Source: Myxococcales bacterium (GTDB taxonomy: Bacteria > Myxococcota_A > UBA796 > GCA-2862545). Taken from it: a stretch of DNA of 39,617 nucleotides. The position numbers were made by a program, and so were the translations under genes. Of the stretch, positions 16,340 through 25,500 are shown in pieces. The stretch is from the NCBI GenBank assembly GCA_019634415.1, contig JAHQVJ010000088.1, forward strand, positions 1-39,617, written 5' to 3'. Under the pieces are notes generated by a model. The model was not told the DNA's origin and did not search any database. It saw only the letters and a program-made list of their open reading frames with translations. Position 1 is the first letter of the stretch, and each line of letters begins with the position of its first letter.

Positions 16340-17913
16340 GCCGCCCACTCGCGCCGACGTGGCTGATCTCCCTGGCCCTGGTGGGCTGCGCGTCCACCCC
16401 CGATCCCACCGAGCCCCAGGTGGACTCGGAGCTGGTGTCTCAGCCGAGTACCGAGGCCCCACCCACCCCGCTGGCTCGCCTCACCAACCAAGAGTTCCTC
16501 CACAGCCTGGAGCACACCCTGGAGCTTCCGAGGGGCACGCTGCAGCAGAGCCCGGCAGCCGAGGCGCTGCCCTCCGAGCCCGAGGTGCAAGGGCTGACCA
16601 ACGACGCCGCCAACCAGGCGCTGACCCAGCTGGGCGTGTCCGGCCTCGAGCGCATGGCCACCGTAGCGGCCGACGCCTACCTCCAGGGCACCTCGACGGT
16701 GGACGACGTGGTGGCCCTGCTCGGCTGTGACTCCGCCGACGACCTGGATGCCTGCCTGCAGGCGGGTGGTGAGGATCTGGTGGCCCGGGCCTACCGGCGT
16801 CCCGCCACCGCCGACGACGCACAGGTGGTGCGCACGGTGCTCGACGCGATCGGGACGGTGCTCGAAGAGGAGGGCCAGGCTCCCGACACCTACGAGGCGG
16901 TGGCCCTCGTGGTGCGCTCCCTCGTGCGCTACATCGCGCTGTCGCCGGAGTTCTTGCTCCTCATGGAGACCCCCGGCGACGAGGCCCCCGAAGGCCAGCC
17001 GAGCCTGTTGAGCTCCCATCAGATCGCGACCCGGCTGGCGTACTTCCTGTCCGAGGGCCCACCCGACGATCTGCTGCTGGGGGAGGCCGACGCAGGAGGC
17101 CTGCGGTCGGCCGAGGAGCGCGCTGCACACGTGCAGCGACTCCTGGGCGATGCCGAGAGCCGCACGGCCTTTGCCGTGGCCCTCGTCGGCTGGCTGGGGG
17201 TGGCAGCCGAGTCCGTAGAGCCCGCCGACTACGCAGCCCTGGTGGCGTTCGTGTCGCAGTGGCTCGAGTCCGAGGAGCCGGTGGGTCAGCTGTACACGGG
17301 CGGCATCGAGGTGCTCCACGCCGACGACACCACCTCGACCGAGCCCTTCGGGGTGCTCGGATCGCGCGCCTTCGTGGCGGCCCACACCAACCACCCCACC
17401 CCCAGCTTCATCACCCGTGGGGTCTTCGTGGTGGAGGACGTGCTGTGCGACATCCTCCCCGAGGGCCTGCCAGACGAAGCCGTGGAGGACAGCCCAGATT
17501 CCGCCGTCGAGGTGTTCCAGCAGCACGCCCGACAGCCGTGCGCCAGCTGCCACACCATCTTCGACAACTACGGTGCCGCCTTCCAGCGCTTCGAGCCCGA
17601 GACCCTGACCTACGATCCGTCCCGCACGCCCTTCGGCACACAGTTCGAGCTCAGCCCGATCGGAGACGTCTCCGGTCAGGTGGCTGGTGTGGCCGATCTG
17701 AGCGAGACCCTGGCCACGAGCAAGCAAGCGCCCACCTGTCTTGCCCGGCTCCTCTACCGCCACGCCCTGCGGCGGCACGTCGATGCCCTGGGGGAGGACC
17801 GAGCGCTGGTGCAGCGGCTCACCGACCAGTGGCTCGACACCACCGACACCAGCCTGCGCTCCCTGGTGGAGACCATCGTGGCCTCGGACGAGTTCGTGAC
17901 GTTCTATCCGTAG
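16336..17913 (+). CDS. DUF1592-type CxxCH lipoprotein
   Basis: The 525-residue lipoprotein (lipobox LALVGC) shows the module order of the PSD/DUF1592 family. A DUF1587-like RLTNQEFLHSLEHTLEL lies near 45-65 and a DUF1595-like YRRPATADD near 155. DUF1592 covers about 190-290 (ALSPEFLLL, QIATRLAYFLSEGPPDDLL). DUF1588 covers about 350-420 and ends in CASCH at 402-406, followed by a DUF1585-like end (CLARLLYRHALRR, then LVETIVASDEF). CASCH has the CxxCH form of covalent heme attachment, so a redox role is plausible, although the heme is not proven. AGGAG precedes the ATG, which overlaps the DUF1552 stop. The protein is shorter than planctomycete homologues, which often exceed 700 residues. Confidence 0.88.
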   Translation: MSRPLAPTWLISLALVGCASTPDPTEPQVDSELVSQPSTEAPPTPLARLTNQEFLHSLEHTLELPRGTLQQSPAAEALPSEPEVQGLTNDAANQALTQLGVSGLERMATVAADAYLQGTSTVDDVVALLGCDSADDLDACLQAGGEDLVARAYRRPATADDAQVVRTVLDAIGTVLEEEGQAPDTYEAVALVVRSLVRYIALSPEFLLLMETPGDEAPEGQPSLLSSHQIATRLAYFLSEGPPDDLLLGEADAGGLRSAEERAAHVQRLLGDAESRTAFAVALVGWLGVAAESVEPADYAALVAFVSQWLESEEPVGQLYTGGIEVLHADDTTSTEPFGVLGSRAFVAAHTNHPTPSFITRGVFVVEDVLCDILPEGLPDEAVEDSPDSAVEVFQQHARQPCASCHTIFDNYGAAFQRFEPETLTYDPSRTPFGTQFELSPIGDVSGQVAGVADLSETLATSKQAPTCLARLLYRHALRRHVDALGEDRALVQRLTDQWLDTTDTSLRSLVETIVASDEFVTFYP

Positions 17914-17918
17914 CGGAG

Positions 17919-19295
17919 CTACTGGAATCCGGCGGCGCGCCAGGCCTTCAGCAACCCGATCTCGGACGCGTCGAGGGGGGCGCTTCCGACCGGCATGCGT
18001 CCCGACTCCACCTCGGTGAGGATGGGGTCGAACGCATCGATCCACTGCTCCTGGGTGGTCAGCTCGATGGGCTCGCCCTGGCCGTGACAGGCGAGGCAGA
18101 GGCGCTGCGCCAGCGGCTGCACACCCGTCGACCACGACGCCCCGGCAGCGGCGAACACCGTTCCCTCGGCGCGGGCCTGCTCACCATCGCTCCACCGAGC
18201 GGTGGCCGAAACCTCGACGACCCCATCCAGCACGGAGGCATCGAGCTCGAACGCAAAAGGAGGCCCTGGCAGGTCGAGGATCTGTTCCCCGATCGCCACC
18301 TCCACCGACTCCACGGTCCCGGGACGCGTGACGCCGACCACCACCTCCGCCACGTCCACGAGCCCCTCCGGAAGCTCCAGCAGGCTCACCGACGCCGCCG
18401 TGCTCACCTGCGTCAGCCCGTCGTCTCCGACCAGCAGCAGGCTGCCCAGGGCATCCACGCCCGCCCAGCGCCCCGGCGCCAGCGAGACCGGGCGAAGCCC
18501 CTGCGTGTCGCCCACATAGGCGGCCCCGTAGGTCGCCACCCACACGTTCGCGGCCTGCGCACTGGCGCGCACGTCGAAGGCGCCCTGCAGCGGCGCAGAC
18601 GCGATCCAGCCCTCCCCTCGCACCGTCAGGCCCGCCTCGTGCGCGACCCACACGGCTCCCGTGCCGTCCACCGCGAGGGCGCCGATCGGCCCTTGGATCG
18701 GAAACCAGTCCACCCGCTCGAGATCGTTCGACAGCCCGAGCACGCGCTCCTCGTGCGCCACCCACATGGGCGGCAGGCCGGAGCGGGGCGGCGCCACGGC
18801 CATCGGCCCTGCCGCGGGTTCCCCGTCGATCATCAGCTGAACGAGCTCGCTGTCCCGCCACACGAAGATCCCCTGCCCCGTCTGCAGCCAGATGGCGTCA
18901 TCCACCGCGTGCATGCCGAGGACTGGCAACGGCACGGCGTCCCGCAGGGCCTGGGGTAGCGCCGTGCCGTCGAGGGAGACCAGCCCCGCCGGCGTGGCCA
19001 CCACGAGGGCGTCGTCCAGCAGCGCCGCTGCGGACACCGGCGAGACGAGTCCGTAGTCGAGCGGAGCCCCGCCCAGATCGTAGACCCTCAGGGCGTCGTC
19101 TCGCACCGAGACGAGGTGGCGTGGGCTGGCGACCACCGCGTCGCGAGCCCTCCGATCGGCCTCGCTCGAGACCACCGCCTGCTCGGGTCCCGACACCTCG
19201 AGCACAGACACGGCCACATGGCCGCTGGCGTCGTCGTCGAGGCACCCGACCAGCCCTGCGCCCATGCTCAGAACCCAAAGTCGCCTGGGATGCAT
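17919..19295 (-). CDS. Beta-propeller lipoprotein with a C-terminal CxxCH motif
   Basis: This 458-residue lipoprotein (lipobox GLVGC) has a long propeller-like N-terminal part with repeated V-V-LDG and GIFVWRDS-type strands. An Ig-like strand-rich segment follows, and then a short c-type-cytochrome-like tail with CLACH near residue 400 and a downstream Met (GRMP) that could be the second axial ligand. GGAGG precedes the ATG. The gene faces the DUF1592 gene with only five bases between the two stops. I infer a shared envelope process, since both carry CxxCH, but co-regulation would have to come from separate promoters. Function is unknown. Confidence 0.7.
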   Translation of the reverse strand: MHPRRLWVLSMGAGLVGCLDDDASGHVAVSVLEVSGPEQAVVSSEADRRARDAVVASPRHLVSVRDDALRVYDLGGAPLDYGLVSPVSAAALLDDALVVATPAGLVSLDGTALPQALRDAVPLPVLGMHAVDDAIWLQTGQGIFVWRDSELVQLMIDGEPAAGPMAVAPPRSGLPPMWVAHEERVLGLSNDLERVDWFPIQGPIGALAVDGTGAVWVAHEAGLTVRGEGWIASAPLQGAFDVRASAQAANVWVATYGAAYVGDTQGLRPVSLAPGRWAGVDALGSLLLVGDDGLTQVSTAASVSLLELPEGLVDVAEVVVGVTRPGTVESVEVAIGEQILDLPGPPFAFELDASVLDGVVEVSATARWSDGEQARAEGTVFAAAGASWSTGVQPLAQRLCLACHGQGEPIELTTQEQWIDAFDPILTEVESGRMPVGSAPLDASEIGLLKAWRAAGFQ

Positions 19296-19583
19296 GCACC
19301 CTCCAGCCCCGCACCGATGTGGAGCGAGGGTATTTCGGCACCGCCGCCCCCAGCACTACGCAGCCGCACCTGGGGGTGCGGTTCCGCTCCCCAGGCCCTG
19401 GGCAAGGCCTCCCAGGAGGATCATCGCCAGGCACCGTGCCCATGTGAGCCGCTTGACAGAATTGTCCCCAGTGCCATTGTTCGTGACTCCCAACGCTGCC
19501 CACCGCCCTCGGAGTCAACCCCAGCCAGACCATCCACACGCTGGCCCACCGCGCACGACCCAGCGTGGCCGCCGTCTAGCCAT

Positions 19584-20692
19584 TCAGCGCGCCAGCGTGG
19601 CCTCGCCGAGATCGATGACCCAGATCTCATGGGGGACGGCGTACTGCGTGACCAGCGCCGCGCCAACGCCATCTTCCACGAAGCCGCCGAACCAACGGTC
19701 CACCCACGGCGCCCATCCCCAAGGGAGCACCTCGGCCTCGCTGGATCCGTCCACCAGGTGGAAACCCTGATCGTCGAGGGCGAAGCGCTCACCGATCCCG
19801 TCCCCGGTGAGGTCCACCGAGGTCGGCATCCCCTGGATGGGCCTGCGCTCGCCCACCACCTCTCCGCGTTCGAGGATCACGGGGGAGGCGACGATCGTCC
19901 ATTGCTGGTGGGTCACATCCCAGTCCAGCAGATCGGGGCGGCCGTCCCCACTCTGATCGGGCACGACCTGGAGCTCCGGCCAGTGCCCACGGTGCACCTT
20001 CGAAATGGACGAGCCGTCGATCCTCCCGGTCAGCGGCATGGGCATCACGATCCACTCCCAGAGCAACGGTAGCGCGCCCCGAGGATGAGCTCGTGTAGGC
20101 CGTCTCCCGTGACGTCGTGGATCACCTGGGGCGTGTCGAAGTGGCGGGTGTGGGTGTGCCCGCCCGGACACAGGGGCGGCGTGAACACGACGTCGGGTGC
20201 CGCTTCCCCCCAGCGGGACACGGGGCCCCACGTGATCCGCAGCTCGCCCGTGCCCTCGTCGTACCGCGAGCGATCGCCCACCCCGTCCAAGTTCAGGTCG
20301 ACCACCCCCGTGAAGCGCCCTTCCAGGTCGATCGGCTCGCGGACGCGATCGGCCACCACCAGGTCGCGGCGAAGGGGACCCTGGACGAGCAGGACCTGGA
20401 TCGACGAGAAGTCGTCGAGCTCGACCCACACCAGCGCATCGGCGAGACCGTCGCCGTCTTGGTCGGCCACGCGCTTCACGTCCCGCAGTGACCACCTCCC
20501 GCTTCCGTGCCAGATGTGGGAAGCGGCGAGCGACTCGACATCGACTTGCCCGGGCACCAGCATGACCGACCCGTCTGAGGGAACCCCGCCCCCCGTGTCC
20601 GCATCCAGATCGACGAGGCGGGAGTCCATCCAGGGCAGCCAGTCCCCACAGGCGGACAAACCCAGTAACAACCAAGGTGAACCAAGAATCAT
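19584..20692 (-). pseudogene. FG-GAP repeat lipoprotein with one frameshift
   Basis: The first frame (20692 to 20045) gives a lipoprotein signal (LLLGLSAC). FG-GAP/VCBS-like repeats follow with calcium-type loops: DQDGDGLADALVW, NLDGVGDRSRY and DVTGDGLHELILG. It stops abruptly after ARYRCSGSGS. A second frame continues the same pattern to 19584: DQSGDGRPDLLDWD, DLTGDGIGERFALDD. The shift falls between about 20045 and 20075, and one inserted or deleted base would restore a protein of about 365 residues. Such proteins are surface propellers. The ATG overlaps the stop of the DUF885 remnant as ATGA, so the pair was once an operon. A sequencing error is the alternative to true inactivation. Confidence 0.7.
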
Positions 20693-21030
20693 GACCCACA
20701 GTAGCTGGGTCGCAACCGGCTCTTGGCCTCCGGAGTGTCGGACAGCTCCTGAGCCCAGGCGTCGATCCGCTCCTCGATAATGCTGATGGGAACCAGACCA
20801 TGCCCGAGCATGGCGCGGTGGAAACCGGTGAGACCGAAGGCGTCCCCGAGGCGCTCATGCGCTTGTTCACGAAGCGCCAGGACGTGCACCATGCCGATCT
20901 TGTAGACCGTCGCCTGCCCCGGCATCACGATGTAGCGCTCGATGGCGCGAATCGCGTCGCCCTCGGGGTTGGGGTGTTCTCCACCAGGTAGTCGATGGCC
21001 TGCTGGCGACTCCATCGTTTGTCGGGCACC
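20689..21030 (-). pseudogene. C-terminal remnant of a DUF885 family protein
   Basis: About 75 residues match the end of DUF885 proteins, which are secreted putative peptidase-like proteins of about 550-600 residues. The signature is AIERYIVMPGQATVYKIG, then LREQAHERLGDAFGL, FHRAMLGHG and a final helix. Just upstream a different frame continues the homology (RQQAIDYLVENTP, near 20980-21018), so a frameshift lies near 20975. The rest of the gene, roughly 450 residues, is gone, and unrelated sequence begins near 21030. The remnant ends in TGA overlapping the FG-GAP ATG. Confidence 0.65.
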
Positions 21031-21205
21031 TACGCGCCCTGACGAGCCCTCTCTGTGTACACCGAACAGCCCTCTGATCGTCGGAAGCATTCCTCGTTTC
21101 CAGAGAGGTCCTCTCTGTGTGGAGTCGACTTGGTTCCCAGTGAAGGTGATCCAACCGCGACCCCTCAGACATCCTTGCACAGACACCCACACAGGTGAGG
21201 CAGAC

Positions 21206-22492
21206 ATGAAGCTCGCGGTCGTTGCAGTGATGGCGCTGGCAGGGTGTGCCCACACGCGGAGCTTCGAGGCCGCGCACGACAAGCTCGAAGAGCGCTACGC
21301 GTTCACCGAGTGGAAGGCCATCGACTGGGACGCGCACCTCGCCGAGTACCTCCCCTTGGTCACAGACGCCAAGGAGCAAGGAGATCAGCCGCTCTTCGGA
21401 CAGATCATCCGTCGGTACGGGCACTCCATTCCCGACGCGCACATCGAGGTGGAGGGTGCCGCTCCGTGCGACGTGGCCGCGGGTGGCTACGGCGTCGTCC
21501 TGTCGAGGCTCGACGACGGCACGGTCGCGGTCGTGGCGGTGAGCGGCTCCACCGATGTCGCGCCTGGGGACAGGGTGCTCGAGTGGAATGGCGTGCCGAT
21601 CGATCAGGCCCTCGCCGAGGCACCGGTCTGGTGCGGCGACACCGGTCTTGCGACCCCAGAGCAGCGAGCGTTCGAGCAGAGCCGATGGCTCGTGCGTGGG
21701 GTGCCTGGCGAAACGGTCACCGTCACCCTGCAAGACGAGACGGCGCGTGAGGTCGATCTGGTCGCCACGGAAGACGACGGGTGGTCGTTTGCCGTCACCG
21801 GTCCTCGGAAGCGGGGCCGCGCGGCCGTCAACTCCACGATGTTGGCAGGCAGCACGGTGGGCTACATCCACATCGCTCACGTCGGCCACGACGGGATCGG
21901 CAACCGGGTTGCCGATGCGTTGGCCAGCCTGATCGACGCGGGCGCAGACAGGCTGGTGCTGGACCTACGCGACAACGACGGCGGCTCGGACCAGCTCGCC
22001 GCCGACATCGCAGGGCATTTCCACGCGACGAGGCGCTTCTACGAGACGGCCACGTACTGGGACTCCGGCGCCGGCCGCGACACACACGACGAGGAGATCT
22101 GGGTGGAGCCCCAGTCTCCGCAATGGACCCAACCCGTGGCGGTCCTCGTCAACCACTTCACCGTGTCTTCCGGAGAGGGCATCGCGATGGCCGTCGGGTG
22201 GTCCCCACACGCGACCATCATCGGATTCGAGCCGACCGCCGCCAGCTTCGGCATGACGGGGGGACGGACCCGAGTCGGCGAAGGAATCGTGATCTGGTTT
22301 CCCTTGGGGCGGTCCCTCGACGACAGCGACGCCGTGCAGCTCGACAGCGACCACAACGGCGAAGGCGGCGTGCATCCGACCATCCGGGTGCCCTGGACGC
22401 TCGAGAACCGCGTGGACTGGGCGAGCGAGGGAGACCCGGAGCTCGACGTCGCGTTCGCGCACCTGCTCGCGGGTGGTGCGAGTCCCCGGTGA
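21206..22492 (+). CDS. S41 family peptidase lipoprotein
   Basis: This 428-residue lipoprotein (lipobox MALAGC) has a PDZ-like segment at about 95-135 (VAPGDRVLEWNGVPI) and a tail-specific-protease core. VLDLRDNDGGSDQLA lies near 250-265 and the nucleophile region TVSSGEGIAMAV near 315-326. The core Ser is present; the Lys of the classical CtpA-type dyad is not seen at the expected spacing, so this may be a tricorn-like or otherwise divergent member. The start is ATG 21206 with GTGAGG five bases upstream. It would cleave misfolded or regulatory envelope proteins. It is a single gene, convergent with the giant helicase gene and divergent from the DUF885 remnant. Confidence 0.82.
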   Translation: MKLAVVAVMALAGCAHTRSFEAAHDKLEERYAFTEWKAIDWDAHLAEYLPLVTDAKEQGDQPLFGQIIRRYGHSIPDAHIEVEGAAPCDVAAGGYGVVLSRLDDGTVAVVAVSGSTDVAPGDRVLEWNGVPIDQALAEAPVWCGDTGLATPEQRAFEQSRWLVRGVPGETVTVTLQDETAREVDLVATEDDGWSFAVTGPRKRGRAAVNSTMLAGSTVGYIHIAHVGHDGIGNRVADALASLIDAGADRLVLDLRDNDGGSDQLAADIAGHFHATRRFYETATYWDSGAGRDTHDEEIWVEPQSPQWTQPVAVLVNHFTVSSGEGIAMAVGWSPHATIIGFEPTAASFGMTGGRTRVGEGIVIWFPLGRSLDDSDAVQLDSDHNGEGGVHPTIRVPWTLENRVDWASEGDPELDVAFAHLLAGGASPR

Positions 22493-22533
22493 CGGCATTC
22501 CGATGCACCAGGGCGACCGTCATCACTCAACGT

Positions 22534-25500
22534 TCAGCGAGGCTCGCCCCTCCACCAAGCGTCCCACACACCCGTGAACCAGCGCTCCCGCTGCAGCTGC
22601 TCTCGATAGCGCTCCTCTCGATGTCCTTCGCTGACCCGCTCCTCCAGAACCGCCAGGAGCCGAAGCTGCAGACCCTGCTCCAGCCGACGCCTCCACACAC
22701 CCAGGCGCTCCTTCGCCACCCTGGCCACCACCACGCCGGCCCCATCCACCACCGACAGCCACGGACCGGCCGCGTGCAGCGTGAACCGATCTCCCACAGC
22801 AGCTCGCTCCATCGCCCGGTGGCCCGGATGATCTGGCCCCTGCCGGCCCAGCCAGTCGATCCAGATGTCGCCGAGGCCGAGCAACGCATAGCTCCGATCC
22901 ACGGGGGGCGTCGCCGCTGCCGGGTTCGCTCGCGCCAGCTCGAGCAGTGGGTGTGACAGCGCCCGAAACACGGGACTCGGTGGGTCGGTCGAGACGATCT
23001 GCACACTCTGCCGCGCCCGAGTCAGCGCCACGTAGAGCAAGCGGCGCTCGTCCTCCTCGTCGGCCATTCTGCCGTCGTCCAGCAGGAACACATGGTCGAA
23101 CTCGAGCCCTTTCGCGCTGTGCATCGTCGAGAGGTGGACCCCGTGACCCACGGTGCGCGCGCCACGCTCCAGCCACATCCACTTCTGTAGATCCGCCCAC
23201 CAGCGATCGGAGCTCTGCGACCGACCACGGTGGGGTTCGAGCCAACGCGACAAGGCCTCGGACCAGTGGTTTGTCGGCAGCTCATCGACGATCCGTCGGA
23301 TCTGCGCCGCCGACAGATCCCCCTCGGCGTTGCGCAGCGCATCACCGACCGACCGCATCTCGCGTATTCGATACACAGCAACGGTCTCGTTGCCGGGGAA
23401 CGTCCAGGTGAACGGGATCTGAGACTGCTCAGCGGCCGCGCGCAGTCGATGCAGTCCGTGTGGTCGGGAGCGCGCCAGGACAGCGACTCTCGATGGCTCC
23501 ATCCCCCGACCCACCCAGTCGCGCACCCCCTCGATCAGCCTCGCCGCTGCGAGGGACACCGAGGGCGCGACGGTCCACGGGATCCGCCCCCGCAGGTGCT
23601 TCGCGGCCCAGGGTCCGATGGGCGGCTCCTCTCGCCGCGCGGGGTCCACCACCAGCTCACGCCCCTCCTTGAGACGCTCGGGCAGGGGCCGAAGCAACCC
23701 CTGCGCCAGATCGAGGAGGGCAGCAGGGCATCGATAGCTGTGGGGCACGACGTCGCGACGAGCGTTGTACTCCTCCTCGAACTTCCGGATGAACTCGGTC
23801 TTCGAGCCTTCGTGGGCGAAGATTGCCTGGTCGTCGTCTCCGACGGCGAACACGCGCAGCTTGCGGTCCCCCTCCCCCAGCCGACGTCCCGTCAGCGCAG
23901 TGAGCAGCCCGTACCGGGACTCGTCGAGGTCTTGGTACTCGTCGATGAACAGGTAGTTGACCCCCCCGAGCAGCGCATCGCGCTGGCGAGCACGCTCGCG
24001 CTCCGACAGGTCGGGGCCGTCGAGCAGACGGGTGGCGTCGCCGATCCACGTTCCAAGGGGCTGCTCCCCTGCCCTACGGCGACCGAGGATGCGCATCGCC
24101 ACGCCGTGCAGCGTTTGGATCGCGACGCCCCGCGCATCGTCTCCCACGAGCTTGCTCAGCCGACGCCGGAGCTCCACGGCGTTCGCGCGGGTGTAGCAGA
24201 TCACGAGGATCTCGCGCGAGCGCACGCGATGCACCCGCAGCAGCCACGCCACCCGGCGCACCAGGATGCGCGTCTTGCCGCTGCCAGGTCCGGCCACCAC
24301 GAGCTGGTTCCGGCGCACGTCCCTCGTGACGATGCCCTGCTGCACCTCATCGTGCAGATCGGTGACGATGGCGTCGTAGCTATCGGCGGTCGTGGGCCGA
24401 GCGATCTCTTCGGCGCGGCCCTTGAACCACCGCCTCACGAAGTCGTCGACGGGCTCGCGAAACCAGCTGTCTCGGAGCACCTCCGCTTCCTCGGGATCGG
24501 AGAGCATGCGCTGGGCCCAGGCATCCATCACGTGGACCCGCAGCACCTTGCGCCGTTGGTGTTGGCGGAGCGCCCGTTGCGCGTCGCGGGCGAGGGGCCC
24601 ACCGAGCGCGGGCGCCGTCTCGTCGCGATCGAGCTGCATGGCGGATCGGAAGATGGCCAAGCCATTCTGCACGGTGAGCACGTGCAAGCTGTCCATCCAG
24701 GCGACGGCACCCCGCACGGCCTCCACCGCGTCGGTCTGGGCCTGCGAGAGCCCCAGATCGGAGACCACCCCCTCCACCAGGCGCTCGAGGGTGGTGGCGA
24801 CGAGCACGTCTCCTCCTCGGCCCTCAGCACTCTCGAGGAGCGTCGCGAGCACCCGCGAGGCCACGGCATGGCGACGCGTCACCAGCCTACGAAGCACCTC
24901 GGGGCCCAGGTTCAGGACGAGGCGGCCGCGCTGGCCGGGGAGCGGATGGAACTGCGGAGCGAGATGGGTCGTCCGCCTCCCCCCCAGGCCGGACCAACTG
25001 GACAGCAAGCGGCTGACCTGGGACACCGTGCAGCTGCGTTCCTCGGACGACAGGTCCTTGGCGATGGGCTCCAGGTGCAACAGCTCCCCGTGCCGCAGGA
25101 AGTCGTCGCTCTCGGCGAGTCGCTCGAGCAGACGCGTCTCACGCCGACACCAGCGCTCGAGCGCCGCGCGCGAGGGGTCGGCAGTGCCGATGCGCAGGAA
25201 GACGGAGAACGTCTGCCCGGACGTGACCAGGCCGGTCTGTACCAGCCGCTGCAGCAGGTCCAGCACACGCAGCCCACCGCCGAGGGGCATGCCGGGCGCC
25301 AGCTCGCGACACAGCTCGGCGATGCGGTCGGCGTCCAGGCCCTCTTCGCCTGCGTCGTACAAGGCTTGCAGGACCACTGTCCTGCGGGCGATCTCGGGCT
25401 CGGGAAGGTCCAGCGCCTTCATGCGCTGGACACAGGCGTGCAGGGAGGGCAGCTTGGGACGCCCGCTGAACACACAGGTGACGTTCTGCCGACGCTCGAG

